Positions 8,958 to 17,394 of a DNA stretch of 30,433 nucleotides are shown piece by piece. Within the stretch, counting starts at the first letter, position 1, and every line of letters begins with the position of its first letter. Both the position numbers and the translations under genes were made by a program. The notes below the pieces were generated by a model. That model had not been told where the DNA came from, did not search any database, and worked only from the letters and a program-made list of their open reading frames with translations. The DNA comes from Mageeibacillus sp. UBA1212 (GTDB taxonomy: Bacteria > Bacillota > Clostridia > UBA1212): assembly GCA_002309655.1 (NCBI GenBank), contig DBXM01000040.1:1-30433 (forward strand). Reading direction: 5' to 3'.

Positions 8958-9170
8958 TCGCTGATTTTCGGCTCTTTACGCAGTTCGCAAAGGCTTTTGT
9001 ATGTTTGATAGCATCCTGAAGGTAGTACTGACCGCTTGACGGCATCTGTTCCCGATATGGTGCCTTCGGCGAATTAGTGCGAACTGCTTCGCGCGAGCGA
9101 CCCTCTCGCAGTATATTCATACAGCTTCGGAGTCGCACACGCGAAAATAGCTCGAAACTTAGCGATTACG
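8953..9170. repeat. 218-bp element with terminal inverted repeats (MITE-like or structured RNA)
   Basis: This stretch occupies most of the glgD-glgA gap. The ends are a perfect 10-bp inverted repeat: CGTAATCGCT at 8953-8962 and AGCGATTACG at 9161-9170. Pairing continues inward to about 8971/9152 with one mismatch and two G-U pairs. A nested perfect 9-bp inverted repeat, GCAGTTCGC (8980-8988) and GCGAACTGC (9079-9087), follows. Smaller arms are GTGCGA/TCGCAC (9077-9082/9133-9138) and GCGAG/CTCGC (9093-9097/9105-9109). A minus-strand open frame crosses it but has no ribosome binding site or known domain. No target-site duplication is obvious. It could be a non-autonomous mobile repeat or a conserved structured RNA; copy number in the genome would decide. 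Confidence 0.6.
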
Positions 9171-9310
9171 AAGAAAGAAAAATGTGAAATGAGGAATAAA
9201 AACCGTAACGCGCAATTCTATTTTCCTAAATTTAGCCAAATACATTTATTATCTTTTGGTGTCTCTGAAAACCGGAACTGTCCGGAACAGGGCGCCGGAA
9301 CGGAGAATTC
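9171..9310 (+). promoter_or_regulatory. AT-rich leader of glgA with a candidate -10 element
   Basis: Between the repeat element and glgA the DNA is AT-rich. TATTAT at 9247-9252 could be a -10, but the matching -35 is poor, so this is a weak call. A GGAG ribosome binding site lies just before the ATG at 9311. No hairpin with a T tract is seen. Confidence 0.35.
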
Positions 9311-10750
9311 ATGAAAGTTTTATTTGTAGCCGCAGAAGCGGAGCCGTTCGCGAAGACGGGCGGTCTTGCCGACGTGGCGTACGCGCTTCCCAAGGCGCTC
9401 AAAGCCAAAGGCATCGACGTGCGTATTATCATGCCGAAATACGGCGACATCGGCCAGAACTACACCAACAAGATGAGCCAGCTCGCGAGCTTCGGCGTGT
9501 CGGTGGGATGGAGAAACCAGTATTGCGGACTTGAGTACCTCAATTACGACGGAATTCCGTTCTATTTCATCGACAACGAGTACTATTTCAAGCGTCCGGG
9601 CTGCTACGGGTACTTCGACGACGGCGAGAGATTTTCGTTCTTCTGCCGCGCGGTCATGGAGTCGGTGAAGCACATGGACGACTTCGCACCGGACATTATC
9701 CACTGCAACGACTGGCACACCGGAATGATTCCCGTCTACCTCAGGGACGTCTACTACAACTCGCCCGAGTTCGCGGACAGCCACGTGGTCTTCACGATCC
9801 ACAACCTGAAATACCAGGGAATCTACTCGCCGGCAATTCTCGAGGAGCTGCTCGGCCTCAACATGGGCTACTATTCCGAAGAGAAGCTGAAATACATGGA
9901 CGGCGTTTCGTTCATGAAGGCTGCCATCGTTTACGCGGACAGGATCACCACGGTCAGCGAGACGTACGCGGAGGAGATCAAAGGGCCTCTCGCGGGCGAG
10001 GGACTTGACGGACTCCTCAGGGAGAAAGCGTACAAGCTCAGCGGCATCGTGAACGGAATCGACTGCGACAGATACGATCCCGCGACGGACCCCGCGCTTG
10101 CGGCGAACTACACGGCGAAGAATTTCGTTTCCGGGAAAGCCGCCAACAAGGAGGAACTCCAGCGCAGAATGGGTCTTCCCGTGGACGCGTCAAAGCCTGT
10201 TATCGGCGTTGTTTCAAGGCTCGTAAGGCAGAAGGGCATCGATCTGATCACGTGCGTTATGGAGCAGATCCTTGACATCGACCTTCAGTTTGTGCTGCTC
10301 GGAAGCGGCGACTCGGACTATCAGGATTTCTTCGAGTACTACGCTTCGGCGTACCCGGGCAAGGTCGGCGTGAAGATCGGCTTCAACAACGAACTCGCTT
10401 CGCTGATTTACGCCGGCGCGGACATCCTTCTCATGCCTTCGCAGTTTGAGCCCTGCGGCATCAGCCAGATGATCTCGATGAGGTACGGAACTCTTCCGCT
10501 TGTTCGCGAGACGGGCGGCCTCAAGGACACCGTGGTGCCTTACAACAGGTTTACGGGCGAGGGCAACGGATTCTCGTTCTCGAACTACAACGCGCACGAG
10601 ATGCTCGACATCATCCGCTACGCGGCGGAGGTCTACGGCGACAGGAAGGTGTGGAAATCCCTTGTCAAGAACGCGATGGCTACCGACAACGGCTGGTCAG
10701 CGAGCGCCGACAAGTACATTGCCCTCTACGAGGAGACGTGCGAGAAATAA
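9311..10750 (+). CDS. glgA: Glycogen synthase GlgA (ADP-glucose, GT5)
   Basis: GlgA extends alpha-1,4-glucan chains from ADP-glucose. The 479-residue protein is a standard GT-B, family 5 enzyme. KTGGLADV at residues 15-22 binds ADP-glucose, ITTVSETYAEEI and NGIDCDRYDP are the inter-domain blocks, and the C-terminal half has SRLVRQKG and QFEPCGISQM with the catalytic Glu. GlgC/GlgD just upstream supply its substrate. The 353-nt gap before it, filled by a repeat element, suggests that it may be transcribed separately from glgCD. The gene is intact and of normal family length. Confidence 0.96.
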   Translation: MKVLFVAAEAEPFAKTGGLADVAYALPKALKAKGIDVRIIMPKYGDIGQNYTNKMSQLASFGVSVGWRNQYCGLEYLNYDGIPFYFIDNEYYFKRPGCYGYFDDGERFSFFCRAVMESVKHMDDFAPDIIHCNDWHTGMIPVYLRDVYYNSPEFADSHVVFTIHNLKYQGIYSPAILEELLGLNMGYYSEEKLKYMDGVSFMKAAIVYADRITTVSETYAEEIKGPLAGEGLDGLLREKAYKLSGIVNGIDCDRYDPATDPALAANYTAKNFVSGKAANKEELQRRMGLPVDASKPVIGVVSRLVRQKGIDLITCVMEQILDIDLQFVLLGSGDSDYQDFFEYYASAYPGKVGVKIGFNNELASLIYAGADILLMPSQFEPCGISQMISMRYGTLPLVRETGGLKDTVVPYNRFTGEGNGFSFSNYNAHEMLDIIRYAAEVYGDRKVWKSLVKNAMATDNGWSASADKYIALYEETCEK

Positions 10751-10751
10751 A

Positions 10752-10780
10752 CTTTCCGCGGCGTTTTTTATGGCGGAAAG
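10752..10780. other. Stem-loop directly after glgA
   Basis: CTTTCCGC (10752-10759) pairs perfectly with GCGGAAAG (10773-10780) around a 13-nt loop containing six T. It starts one base after the glgA stop. No T tract follows on the + strand, so it is not a canonical terminator; it may mark or protect a 3' end. Confidence 0.5.
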
Positions 10781-10803
10781 ATTGTATTCGACTTTGACTG
10801 TGC

Positions 10804-10835
10804 GTGTAATTTTGCCTTTTTTCAGGCAAAAACAC
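10804..10835. other. Second stem-loop in the glgA-glgP gap
   Basis: TTTTGCCT (10810-10817) pairs with AGGCAAAA (10824-10831), and GTGT/ACAC extends the stem across a two-base bulge. No T tract follows. Its role is unknown. Confidence 0.45.
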
Positions 10836-10904
10836 TCATTCAGGCAGCCGGCGGCGCGACTCCTCGCGCGAACGGCTCGGATAATTCGATTTTTGATTTG
10901 CGAA

Positions 10905-10925
10905 CGCCGGAGGCATTATCCGGCG
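10905..10925 (+). promoter_or_regulatory. Hairpin holding a Shine-Dalgarno-like GGAGG before glgP
   Basis: CGCCGGA (10905-10911) pairs with TCCGGCG (10919-10925) around a 7-nt loop. The GGAGG at 10909-10913 is split between the stem and the loop and sits 13 nt before the ATG at 10927. A second in-frame ATG at 10939 has its own GGAG six bases upstream, outside the hairpin. Confidence 0.45.
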
Positions 10926-10938
10926 CATGGAGATTTAT

Positions 10939-13362
10939 ATGTATCTTAACCGTGAAGATTTCAAACGCGATTTCCGCGAGAAGCTCCTTCAGCTCTACAG
11001 AACGGGCGTTGAGGACGCATCCGATACGGAGCGGTATATCGCGCTGGGAACGCTTATAAAAGATTATATGGCAATGGACTGGTACAAAACCGAGACGGAC
11101 AATTTCAACCGTAAACGGAAGTCGGTCTATTACTTTTCACTTGAATTTTTGATAGGCAGGCTGATGGACTCGGCGCTTATCAATCTCGGTATCAGAGACG
11201 TCGTGGAGAGCGGTCTTAAAGAGATGGGAATTCCGCTCAAGGAGCTCGAGGAGATCGAGCCTGACGCGGGACTCGGCAACGGCGGCCTCGGAAGGCTTGC
11301 CGCCTGCTTTATGGATTCTATGGCGTCGCTCGGAATCTCGGGCATGGGCATCGGTATCCGCTACAAGTACGGCCTGTTCAAGCAGGAGATCGTCCACGGA
11401 TGCCAGATCGAGACGCCTGACAACTGGCTCAAGATCCAGAACGTATGGGAGTCGAGACGCGACGACCTCGCGTGCATCGTGAAGTTCGGCGGCGACTGCT
11501 CGCTTCGCTGGAGCGACAGCGGGAAGCTCTACGTCGAGCACAAAAACTACGAACCGATTCTGGCTGTTCCTTACGACATGCCTGTTCCGGGCTACGACAA
11601 CGGCGTCGTCAACACTTTGAGGCTCTGGAGCGCGGAGACTGACGGGGTCGCGTTTGACTTTTCCGTTTTCAGCCGCGGAGACTTCGAAAAGGCCGTCGCG
11701 GGTCAGTACTCGGTTTCTTCGATAACGAGCGTTCTCTACCCGGACGACTCGACCGACAGGGGCAAGCTTTTAAGACTCAAGCAAGAGTACTTCTTCACGA
11801 GCGCGGGCATTCAGACGATAGTCCGCAACGTGAAAAAGATGGGCATTCCCGTCAACAAACTCGACACTGCCGTCGCGATCCACATCAACGACACGCATCC
11901 GGCGCTCGCGGTGGCAGAGCTGATGCGCATCCTTGTCGACGAGGAGAATCTGGAGTGGGACGAGGCGTTCGGCGTTACCGTCAGGACGCTTGCATACACA
12001 AACCACACGATTTTGGCCGAGGCGCTCGAAAAATGGAGAGTTCCGATGTTCAGAACGCTCCTCCCGCGCATTTACATGATCGTCGAGGAGATCAACAGGC
12101 GCTTCTGCGTCGAAGTCTCCGCGCGTTACGGCGCGAACTGGAACAAGCTGAGCGCAATGTCGATAATTCAGGACGACATGGTGAAAATGGCGCACCTCGC
12201 GATAGTCGGCAGCCACAGCGTCAACGGCGTCGCGGCGCTCCACACCGAGATCCTCAAAAACCAGGAACTCAGGGACTTTAACGAGTTCTTCCCGGGAAGG
12301 TTCAACAACAAGACAAACGGTATCACGCACAGGCGCTGGCTGATTCAGGCCAACCCGAGACTCGCCTCGCTTATCGACAACACGATCGGTGAGGGGTGGA
12401 AAAAGAGCCCGCTCGAGCTGCGCGGACTTCTCAAATACACAGGCGACAGCGGATTTTTGCAGGACGTAGCTGCCGTTAAGCGCGCCAACAAGGCGGATCT
12501 TTCCGACTTCATCCTGAAAAACTACGGAATATCCGTCGACCCGGATTCGATTTTCGACATCCAGGTCAAGCGACTCCACATGTACAAGCGCCAGCTGCTC
12601 AACATAATCCACATCATGGACCTCTACAACAGGCTCTGCGACGACCCGGACCTCGACATCGTGCCGCGTACGTTCATTTTCGGCGCGAAGGCGTTCCCGG
12701 GGTACACGATCGCGAAGCACACGATCAGGCTGATCAACACGGTTGCGGAAAAGGTCAACAACGACCCGCGCATCAAAAACAAGCTGAAGGTCGTGTTTAT
12801 GCCGAACTACGGCGTCAGCCTCGCGCAGATCATGATTCCCGCCGGCGACGTCAGCGAGCAGATCTCGACGGCTTCCAAGGAGGCGTCCGGCACGGGCAAT
12901 ATGAAGTTCATGATGAACGGCGCGGTAACTGTCGCCACGATGGACGGCGCGAACGTTGAGATCCACGACGCGGTGGGCGACGACAATATCGTGATCTTCG
13001 GTCTTTCGTCCGAGGAGGTCATCAACTACCAGCTTCACGGCGGATACAACTCCTGGGAGATGATCGACGGCGACCCGAGAATCGCGCGTGTTTTGAAAAT
13101 GATCGAGAGCGGCATGGACGCCGGCCCCGGTGCGTTCGAGCTTATCAGGTGCCACCTGACGTCCGACAACGACCCGTTCTTCGTTCTCCGCGACTTCGCC
13201 TCGTACTGCGACGCCCAGAACAAAGTCGACGGCCTTTTCAGGGACCGCGAAAAGTGGAACCGCATGGCCGCCACGAACATCGCGTGCTCGGGAATCTTCT
13301 CCAGCGACAACACGATCATGCGGTACGCGGACGAGATCTGGGGAGTGGATTACAATAAATGA
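10939..13362 (+). CDS. glgP: Glycogen/maltodextrin phosphorylase GlgP
   Basis: GlgP releases glucose-1-phosphate from the ends of alpha-1,4-glucan using phosphate and pyridoxal phosphate. The protein is about 807 residues in the GT35 family. The glycan-binding GLGNGGLGRLAACF block is near residue 110, and the PLP lysine lies in EASGTGNMKFMMNG, followed by ATMDGANVEI. The start at 10939 is preferred (GGAG six bases upstream); an ATG at 10927 in the same frame would add four residues and would rely on a GGAGG partly buried in a hairpin. With GlgC, GlgD and GlgA it gives both the synthesis and breakdown arms of glycogen metabolism in one cluster. Confidence 0.95.
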   Translation: MYLNREDFKRDFREKLLQLYRTGVEDASDTERYIALGTLIKDYMAMDWYKTETDNFNRKRKSVYYFSLEFLIGRLMDSALINLGIRDVVESGLKEMGIPLKELEEIEPDAGLGNGGLGRLAACFMDSMASLGISGMGIGIRYKYGLFKQEIVHGCQIETPDNWLKIQNVWESRRDDLACIVKFGGDCSLRWSDSGKLYVEHKNYEPILAVPYDMPVPGYDNGVVNTLRLWSAETDGVAFDFSVFSRGDFEKAVAGQYSVSSITSVLYPDDSTDRGKLLRLKQEYFFTSAGIQTIVRNVKKMGIPVNKLDTAVAIHINDTHPALAVAELMRILVDEENLEWDEAFGVTVRTLAYTNHTILAEALEKWRVPMFRTLLPRIYMIVEEINRRFCVEVSARYGANWNKLSAMSIIQDDMVKMAHLAIVGSHSVNGVAALHTEILKNQELRDFNEFFPGRFNNKTNGITHRRWLIQANPRLASLIDNTIGEGWKKSPLELRGLLKYTGDSGFLQDVAAVKRANKADLSDFILKNYGISVDPDSIFDIQVKRLHMYKRQLLNIIHIMDLYNRLCDDPDLDIVPRTFIFGAKAFPGYTIAKHTIRLINTVAEKVNNDPRIKNKLKVVFMPNYGVSLAQIMIPAGDVSEQISTASKEASGTGNMKFMMNGAVTVATMDGANVEIHDAVGDDNIVIFGLSSEEVINYQLHGGYNSWEMIDGDPRIARVLKMIESGMDAGPGAFELIRCHLTSDNDPFFVLRDFASYCDAQNKVDGLFRDREKWNRMAATNIACSGIFSSDNTIMRYADEIWGVDYNK

Positions 13363-13441
13363 CGGAAATGACGGAATGATTCTCAGGCAGTCAAAACCGT
13401 GAATCTTTCAACCTGCATTTCGTATTAACTATTTTTCGTTC

Positions 13442-15472
13442 ATGCTTACTTTCTTTCACGATACACGGAACATCAAGACCAGAGAGCCTTACGGAGCCGT
13501 TTCATGCGGCATGGAAGTAAGGCTGTCTGTCTATTGCTGCGAGGACAACACGCAGGAGCCGGCGGCGATAACCGAAGCGGAAGTCGTAATGGATTTTTAC
13601 GGCACCGCGGACGAGACGGAAAATAATTCCGGAAATGAGCCGGGAAGGCTGACGCTTCCGCTTACACGGACGGAGGTCTCGGGGGAGGAAGTGCCGGGGT
13701 CGTTCACGTACGAGGACGGCGGCGAGCGGGACAGAAAGGACTGCGCGCTGGCCGGCAGATTTTACCTATATTCAGTGAAATTCACGCCCGAGAAGCCCGG
13801 CGTTATGAGGTACGGATTCAGGTTCCGCGTGTTTGAGCGCGGCCGGGATTTTTGGCTGTTTTACGGCAGCAGAACCGAGGCCGGTCAGGGAGGCCGGGGC
13901 GTGTGCAGCGAGGGCGACAGCGGGAACTTTTTCCGAGTCACGGTTGCCGGAAAAGGCCTTTCGGTTCCGGAGTGGTTCAGGCACGGGGTGATCTACCAGA
14001 TCTTTCCCGACAGGTTCGCGAAGGGCTACGATGCGCTCTGCGAGCGGAAGCCCGACTCGTTCATGTACGGGACCTGGGACGACAAGCCGATGTACGTGCG
14101 CGGGGAAGGCGGCGAGATAGAGCGCTGGGATTTCCAGGGCGGCAACCTGGCGGGCGTGAACGAAAAAATTCCCTACATCGAGGCGCTCGGGGCCGACGTG
14201 ATCTACCTCAACCCCATATTCAGGGCGGCCAGCAACCACCGCTACGACACCGAGGACTACATGCACGTCGACGGCCTTCTGGGAGGCGACCCCGCGCTCG
14301 ACCTGCTTCTTTTCGTTTGCGCGAAGGAGAAGATCAAGGTCATTCTCGACGGCGTTTTCAGCCACACCGGCAGCGACAGTATCTACTTCGACAAAAAGGG
14401 CAGATTCGGCGGCGGCGCCTACGGCAACCCGCATTCCAAGTACAGGGACTGGTACAGTTTTTCGGAGGAGTCCGACGACGAGTACGACTGCTGGTGGGGC
14501 GTGAAGGTGCTTCCCAACGTGAACGAACTCGCGCCCGGTTACCTTGATTTCATTGTCGAAAACGACGACTCGGTGGTGCGCCACTGGCTCAGGAAGGGCA
14601 TTTCCGGCTGGCGGCTGGACGTGGCTGACGAGCTTCCCGACAAGTTCATAAAGGAACTGAGGGCGGCCGCGGACGAAACGGGCGCCGAGACGGGAACGGA
14701 GCCGGTCATTCTGGGCGAGGTCTGGGAGGACGCCTCCGACAAGTTCAGCTACGGAAAGCTGCGCTCGTATTTCACGGAGCGCGAGCTGCACACGGTGACC
14801 AACTATCCGTTCAGGAAGGCGCTGCTCTCGTTCTATTCGTCGGAAATTTCAGCCGGCGACGCGTACGAGGTCTTCGAGAATCTGAAGGAGAACTACCCGC
14901 GGCAGAACTTTTACGCCCTCGCAAACATGACCGGAACCCACGACGTGCCGCGCCTGATGACCGAAATGCTCGGGTTTTGCGGCGGGAAGAGGCCGGAGGC
15001 GAGGCGCTTCGTCGAGGGCTACGCGGCGGTTATGTTCACGTTCCCGGGGGTGCCGCTGATTTATTACGGCGACGAGACCGGGCTTGAAGGCGGGAAGGAT
15101 CCGGACAACAGGCGGACGTTCCCGTGGGGCAAAGAGGACAGGAATCTGATCGCCCACTTCGCGAAATTCGCCGCGCTCAGGAAGAACAGCAAGTGCCTTC
15201 TGGACGGCGGAATCGAGTTCCTCAAGGCGGGCGAGGACGTTTTCGCGTTCAAGAGATTTTCCGGAGTAGAAGCTGGCGACGACGAATTTTTGACGGCCGT
15301 GACGAGAAGGAAGTTCGCGCCCGGCGACGAGTTCGAAATTGACGTGAAGGAAACCGGAAGGCGGTTCGTGAACGTCGAAACCGGCGAGGCCTTCGTCAGC
15401 GACGGCAGAGGAGTTTTAAGGATCGGGCTTCCGAAGGGCTACGCGGTGCTGGCGGCAGACCCGGACGTTTGA
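13442..15472 (+). CDS. GH13 alpha-amylase-family enzyme, neopullulanase/cyclomaltodextrinase-like
   Basis: This 676-residue enzyme hydrolyses or transfers alpha-glucosidic bonds. An N-terminal beta domain (about residues 1-170) resembles those of neopullulanases and is followed by HGVIYQIFPDRF, the usual start of the catalytic barrel. The conserved regions are DGVFSHTG (I), GWRLDVADEL with nucleophile Asp393 (II), ILGEVWED with acid/base Glu426 (III), and TGTHDVPR with Asp501 (IV). A C-terminal beta domain closes the protein. No signal peptide is seen, so it acts on internal glucan or imported maltodextrin. The N-terminal FHDTRN...PYGAV pattern supports the ATG at 13442, although no clear ribosome binding site precedes it. 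It is not a recognisable GlgB branching enzyme, which the cluster otherwise lacks. Confidence 0.87.
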   Translation: MLTFFHDTRNIKTREPYGAVSCGMEVRLSVYCCEDNTQEPAAITEAEVVMDFYGTADETENNSGNEPGRLTLPLTRTEVSGEEVPGSFTYEDGGERDRKDCALAGRFYLYSVKFTPEKPGVMRYGFRFRVFERGRDFWLFYGSRTEAGQGGRGVCSEGDSGNFFRVTVAGKGLSVPEWFRHGVIYQIFPDRFAKGYDALCERKPDSFMYGTWDDKPMYVRGEGGEIERWDFQGGNLAGVNEKIPYIEALGADVIYLNPIFRAASNHRYDTEDYMHVDGLLGGDPALDLLLFVCAKEKIKVILDGVFSHTGSDSIYFDKKGRFGGGAYGNPHSKYRDWYSFSEESDDEYDCWWGVKVLPNVNELAPGYLDFIVENDDSVVRHWLRKGISGWRLDVADELPDKFIKELRAAADETGAETGTEPVILGEVWEDASDKFSYGKLRSYFTERELHTVTNYPFRKALLSFYSSEISAGDAYEVFENLKENYPRQNFYALANMTGTHDVPRLMTEMLGFCGGKRPEARRFVEGYAAVMFTFPGVPLIYYGDETGLEGGKDPDNRRTFPWGKEDRNLIAHFAKFAALRKNSKCLLDGGIEFLKAGEDVFAFKRFSGVEAGDDEFLTAVTRRKFAPGDEFEIDVKETGRRFVNVETGEAFVSDGRGVLRIGLPKGYAVLAADPDV

Positions 15473-15491
15473 AAAAGCGGCGGTGACCTTT

Positions 15492-16316
15492 ATGATAATT
15501 GATTTCCACACGCACTGTTTTCCCGACGCGATCGCGCGGCGGGCGGTCGAGGGACTTTCGAAAACCGGCGGGATCGTTCCGAATACCGACGGCTCGTTCG
15601 GAGACCTTGAGCGCCTTATGAAGGAGCAGGGCGTGTCTCTTTTTGTCGTCAACAACATAGCGTCCGACACGCGCCGCCAGAAGAACGTGAACGACTTCGC
15701 GATCTCGATAAACGGGGGCATGTGCGTGAGCTTCGGGTCGGTTCACCCCTTCGCGGAGAACTTCGGGGAGGAGCTCTTAAGGCTCAAGGAAGCGGGGATT
15801 GCCGGAATCAAGTTTCATCCCTATTTTCAGGACTTTTTCGTCGATGACGAGCGGGCGTTCCCGGTGTACGAAAAGGCGGCGGAGCTTGGGTTTATAATGC
15901 TTTTTCACGCCGGCTGCGACATTTCATTCGAGGATACGGAGAGGGCTGCGCCCGGTCGGTTCGCGGCGGTTCTGGACAGGCTGGAGTCGAAAGAAATCAG
16001 CGCTGACATCGTGCTGGCTCACTGGGGCGGCTCGATGATGACGGAGCGGGTAATCGAAACGCTCTGCGGCAGGAACGTATACTTCGACACCTCCTTCGGC
16101 GCGGGAAATATCACACGGGAGCAGGCGCGGAAAATCGTGAAGCTCCACGGCGCGGACAGAATTCTGTTCGGCAGCGACTGCCCCTGGCACACCCCGGAAC
16201 AGGAGGCGGCCTTCATTAAAAGTCTGAGGCTGGGGAAGAAAACGGTGAGCAAAATTCTGTCTGAGAACGCGGAAAAACTGCTCGCGAGGCACAATAATGT
16301 GAGGTGTGAAATATAA
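15492..16316 (+). CDS. Amidohydrolase-2-type metal-dependent hydrolase
   Basis: The 274-residue TIM-barrel protein begins IIDFHTH, where the HxH pair is the first metal-ligand motif. Later barrel motifs are FHPYFQDFF, LFHAG, VLAHWGG and FGSDCPWHTPEQE, the last carrying the catalytic Asp. This matches the amidohydrolase 2 family (uronate isomerase/decarboxylase-like). The substrate is not evident. The ATG at 15492 follows GGTGA by six bases; a GTG at 15483 would add three residues. It lies 19 nt after the GH13 gene, and its stop overlaps the next ATG by one base, so it sits in the same reading unit, but a role in glycogen metabolism is only a guess. Confidence 0.8.
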   Translation: MIIDFHTHCFPDAIARRAVEGLSKTGGIVPNTDGSFGDLERLMKEQGVSLFVVNNIASDTRRQKNVNDFAISINGGMCVSFGSVHPFAENFGEELLRLKEAGIAGIKFHPYFQDFFVDDERAFPVYEKAAELGFIMLFHAGCDISFEDTERAAPGRFAAVLDRLESKEISADIVLAHWGGSMMTERVIETLCGRNVYFDTSFGAGNITREQARKIVKLHGADRILFGSDCPWHTPEQEAAFIKSLRLGKKTVSKILSENAEKLLARHNNVRCEI

Positions 16317-17248
16317 TGAAACCAGGTAAAATCGCTCTTTTGCTTCTTTTTATTCTCGCGCTGACTGCCGTATTTATTTGCTGCGCGTTTTTATTCCCGC
16401 ACGATCGCACGCCGCCGTGGGTGATGATCGACTACTCCTGCTGGAAATTCGAGGATTTCGCGACGTATGCAGACCTTATTTTAAAGGGAAAGTGCGTTGC
16501 CGCGGGAAACAGGGAAAACGGTCTGGTCGCGGTCACCGGCTTCGAGGTGCAGGAAGTCTATTACGGGAACGTCGAAGCCCCGAGAATCATAGTCACCGGA
16601 TATTCTCCGGAGAGCCTGCAACAGGGTTCTTCCTCCGGGAACAGCTTTTACGAGACCGGAAAGGAGTACTTCCTCGTTTTGACTGACGCGAGTTCGCCTT
16701 ACGAGGCGGCGGACCGGTACGTAAGCGTGTGCGCCGAGCTTGTGCTGCCTGTCGAAAGCGCGAGCGAGAGCGAGCTTCTGGGAAAGCCCCTCGGTGAAGT
16801 CTCGGACATCGGCACTGTAGAAACTGCGGCGGACATCGAGAATTACCTGCGCCTTCTTATTGAAAAGGACATTTTCCTGGACAAGGAAGAGCACGGGTTC
16901 ATTCACGCCACCGACCCCGCCACGGTAATCGGAGAATCCGGGTATATTCTTGAACTGCGGGTCGGCAGGGAAGACACCGGCTCGTGGAAGACAAACGGCG
17001 GCGAGCGGTTCCGCTTCTGCAAGGTGGAGAGGGTGCTCCGCGGGGACGTGAAAGAGGGAGAGACCGTTCGCGTCCGCATCAAGGTTGGCGACGCCGGGGA
17101 AGGCGACAGGGTGATTATCGCGCTGTCCGAAATCGGTTTGGGCGATTCCGTGCGCACCTTCAAATACTCTTCGAGAAACAGCGTCTTTAGACAGAGTCAG
17201 AGAGAAACGGTAGCCGCATTGATTGGAAAAAGTGAAGCGGCGGAATGA
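16316..17248 (+). CDS. Unrecognised membrane-anchored extracytoplasmic protein
   Basis: The family is not recognised. The 310-residue protein starts MKPGK and has a hydrophobic stretch (about residues 6-27, ending in FICCAFLF) that would anchor it or be cleaved; the two cysteines do not fit a good lipobox. The rest is hydrophilic and probably outside the cell. Two parts look distantly alike: YADLILKGKC...FEVQEVYYGN near residues 48-85 and GYILELRVGR...CKVERVLRGDVKEG near 205-250. Each reads like a small beta-rich unit, which suggests an internal duplication. It overlaps the amidohydrolase stop by one base and is followed by a terminator-like hairpin, so it ends this transcription unit. Confidence 0.6.
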   Translation: MKPGKIALLLLFILALTAVFICCAFLFPHDRTPPWVMIDYSCWKFEDFATYADLILKGKCVAAGNRENGLVAVTGFEVQEVYYGNVEAPRIIVTGYSPESLQQGSSSGNSFYETGKEYFLVLTDASSPYEAADRYVSVCAELVLPVESASESELLGKPLGEVSDIGTVETAADIENYLRLLIEKDIFLDKEEHGFIHATDPATVIGESGYILELRVGREDTGSWKTNGGERFRFCKVERVLRGDVKEGETVRVRIKVGDAGEGDRVIIALSEIGLGDSVRTFKYSSRNSVFRQSQRETVAALIGKSEAAE

Positions 17249-17282
17249 GACACCAAACCGATGAATAATTAGAATGGTTCAA

Positions 17283-17312
17283 GACAGGAGGTCCTTCGCG
17301 GGCCTCTTTGTC
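17283..17312 (+). terminator. Terminator-like hairpin
   Basis: GAGGTCC (17288-17294) pairs with GGGCCTC (17300-17306), with one G-U pair and a TTCGC loop. GACA/TGTC (17283-17286/17309-17312) extends it. Only three T follow the inner stem, so termination may be partial. Confidence 0.5.
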
Positions 17313-17358
17313 ATAGAGAAAGGATTTGCGAAAAAACGGGTCTTTCCGTGAATGGCCG

Positions 17359-17394
17359 GTTTTGTCACAAATTTCAGCCTATTGTTGACAAAAC
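17359..17394. promoter_or_regulatory. Candidate operator: 9-bp inverted repeat over the -35
   Basis: GTTTTGTCA (17359-17367) and TGACAAAAC (17386-17394) are a perfect inverted repeat with an 18-bp spacer. The right arm overlaps the -35 hexamer of the lipoprotein promoter. It lies upstream of the expected transcript start, so it would act as DNA rather than RNA. The regulator is unknown. Confidence 0.4.

Noticed and set aside
8899..9138. 79-codon minus-strand frame across the glgD-glgA gap
   Set aside because: It overlaps the glgD end and the inverted-repeat element, has no ribosome binding site or known domain, and the DNA is better explained by the repeat structure. It might be a peptide of the element, so it is worth a search.
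11770..13155. Long minus-strand open frame (461 codons) opposite glgP
   Set aside because: It lies wholly within a clear glgP coding region, has no recognisable domain, and such antisense frames are common in GC-rich codon-biased DNA.
13772..14791. Minus-strand open frame of 339 codons opposite the GH13 gene
   Set aside because: It is a shadow of a gene whose catalytic residues are intact; no ribosome binding site or family motif is seen.
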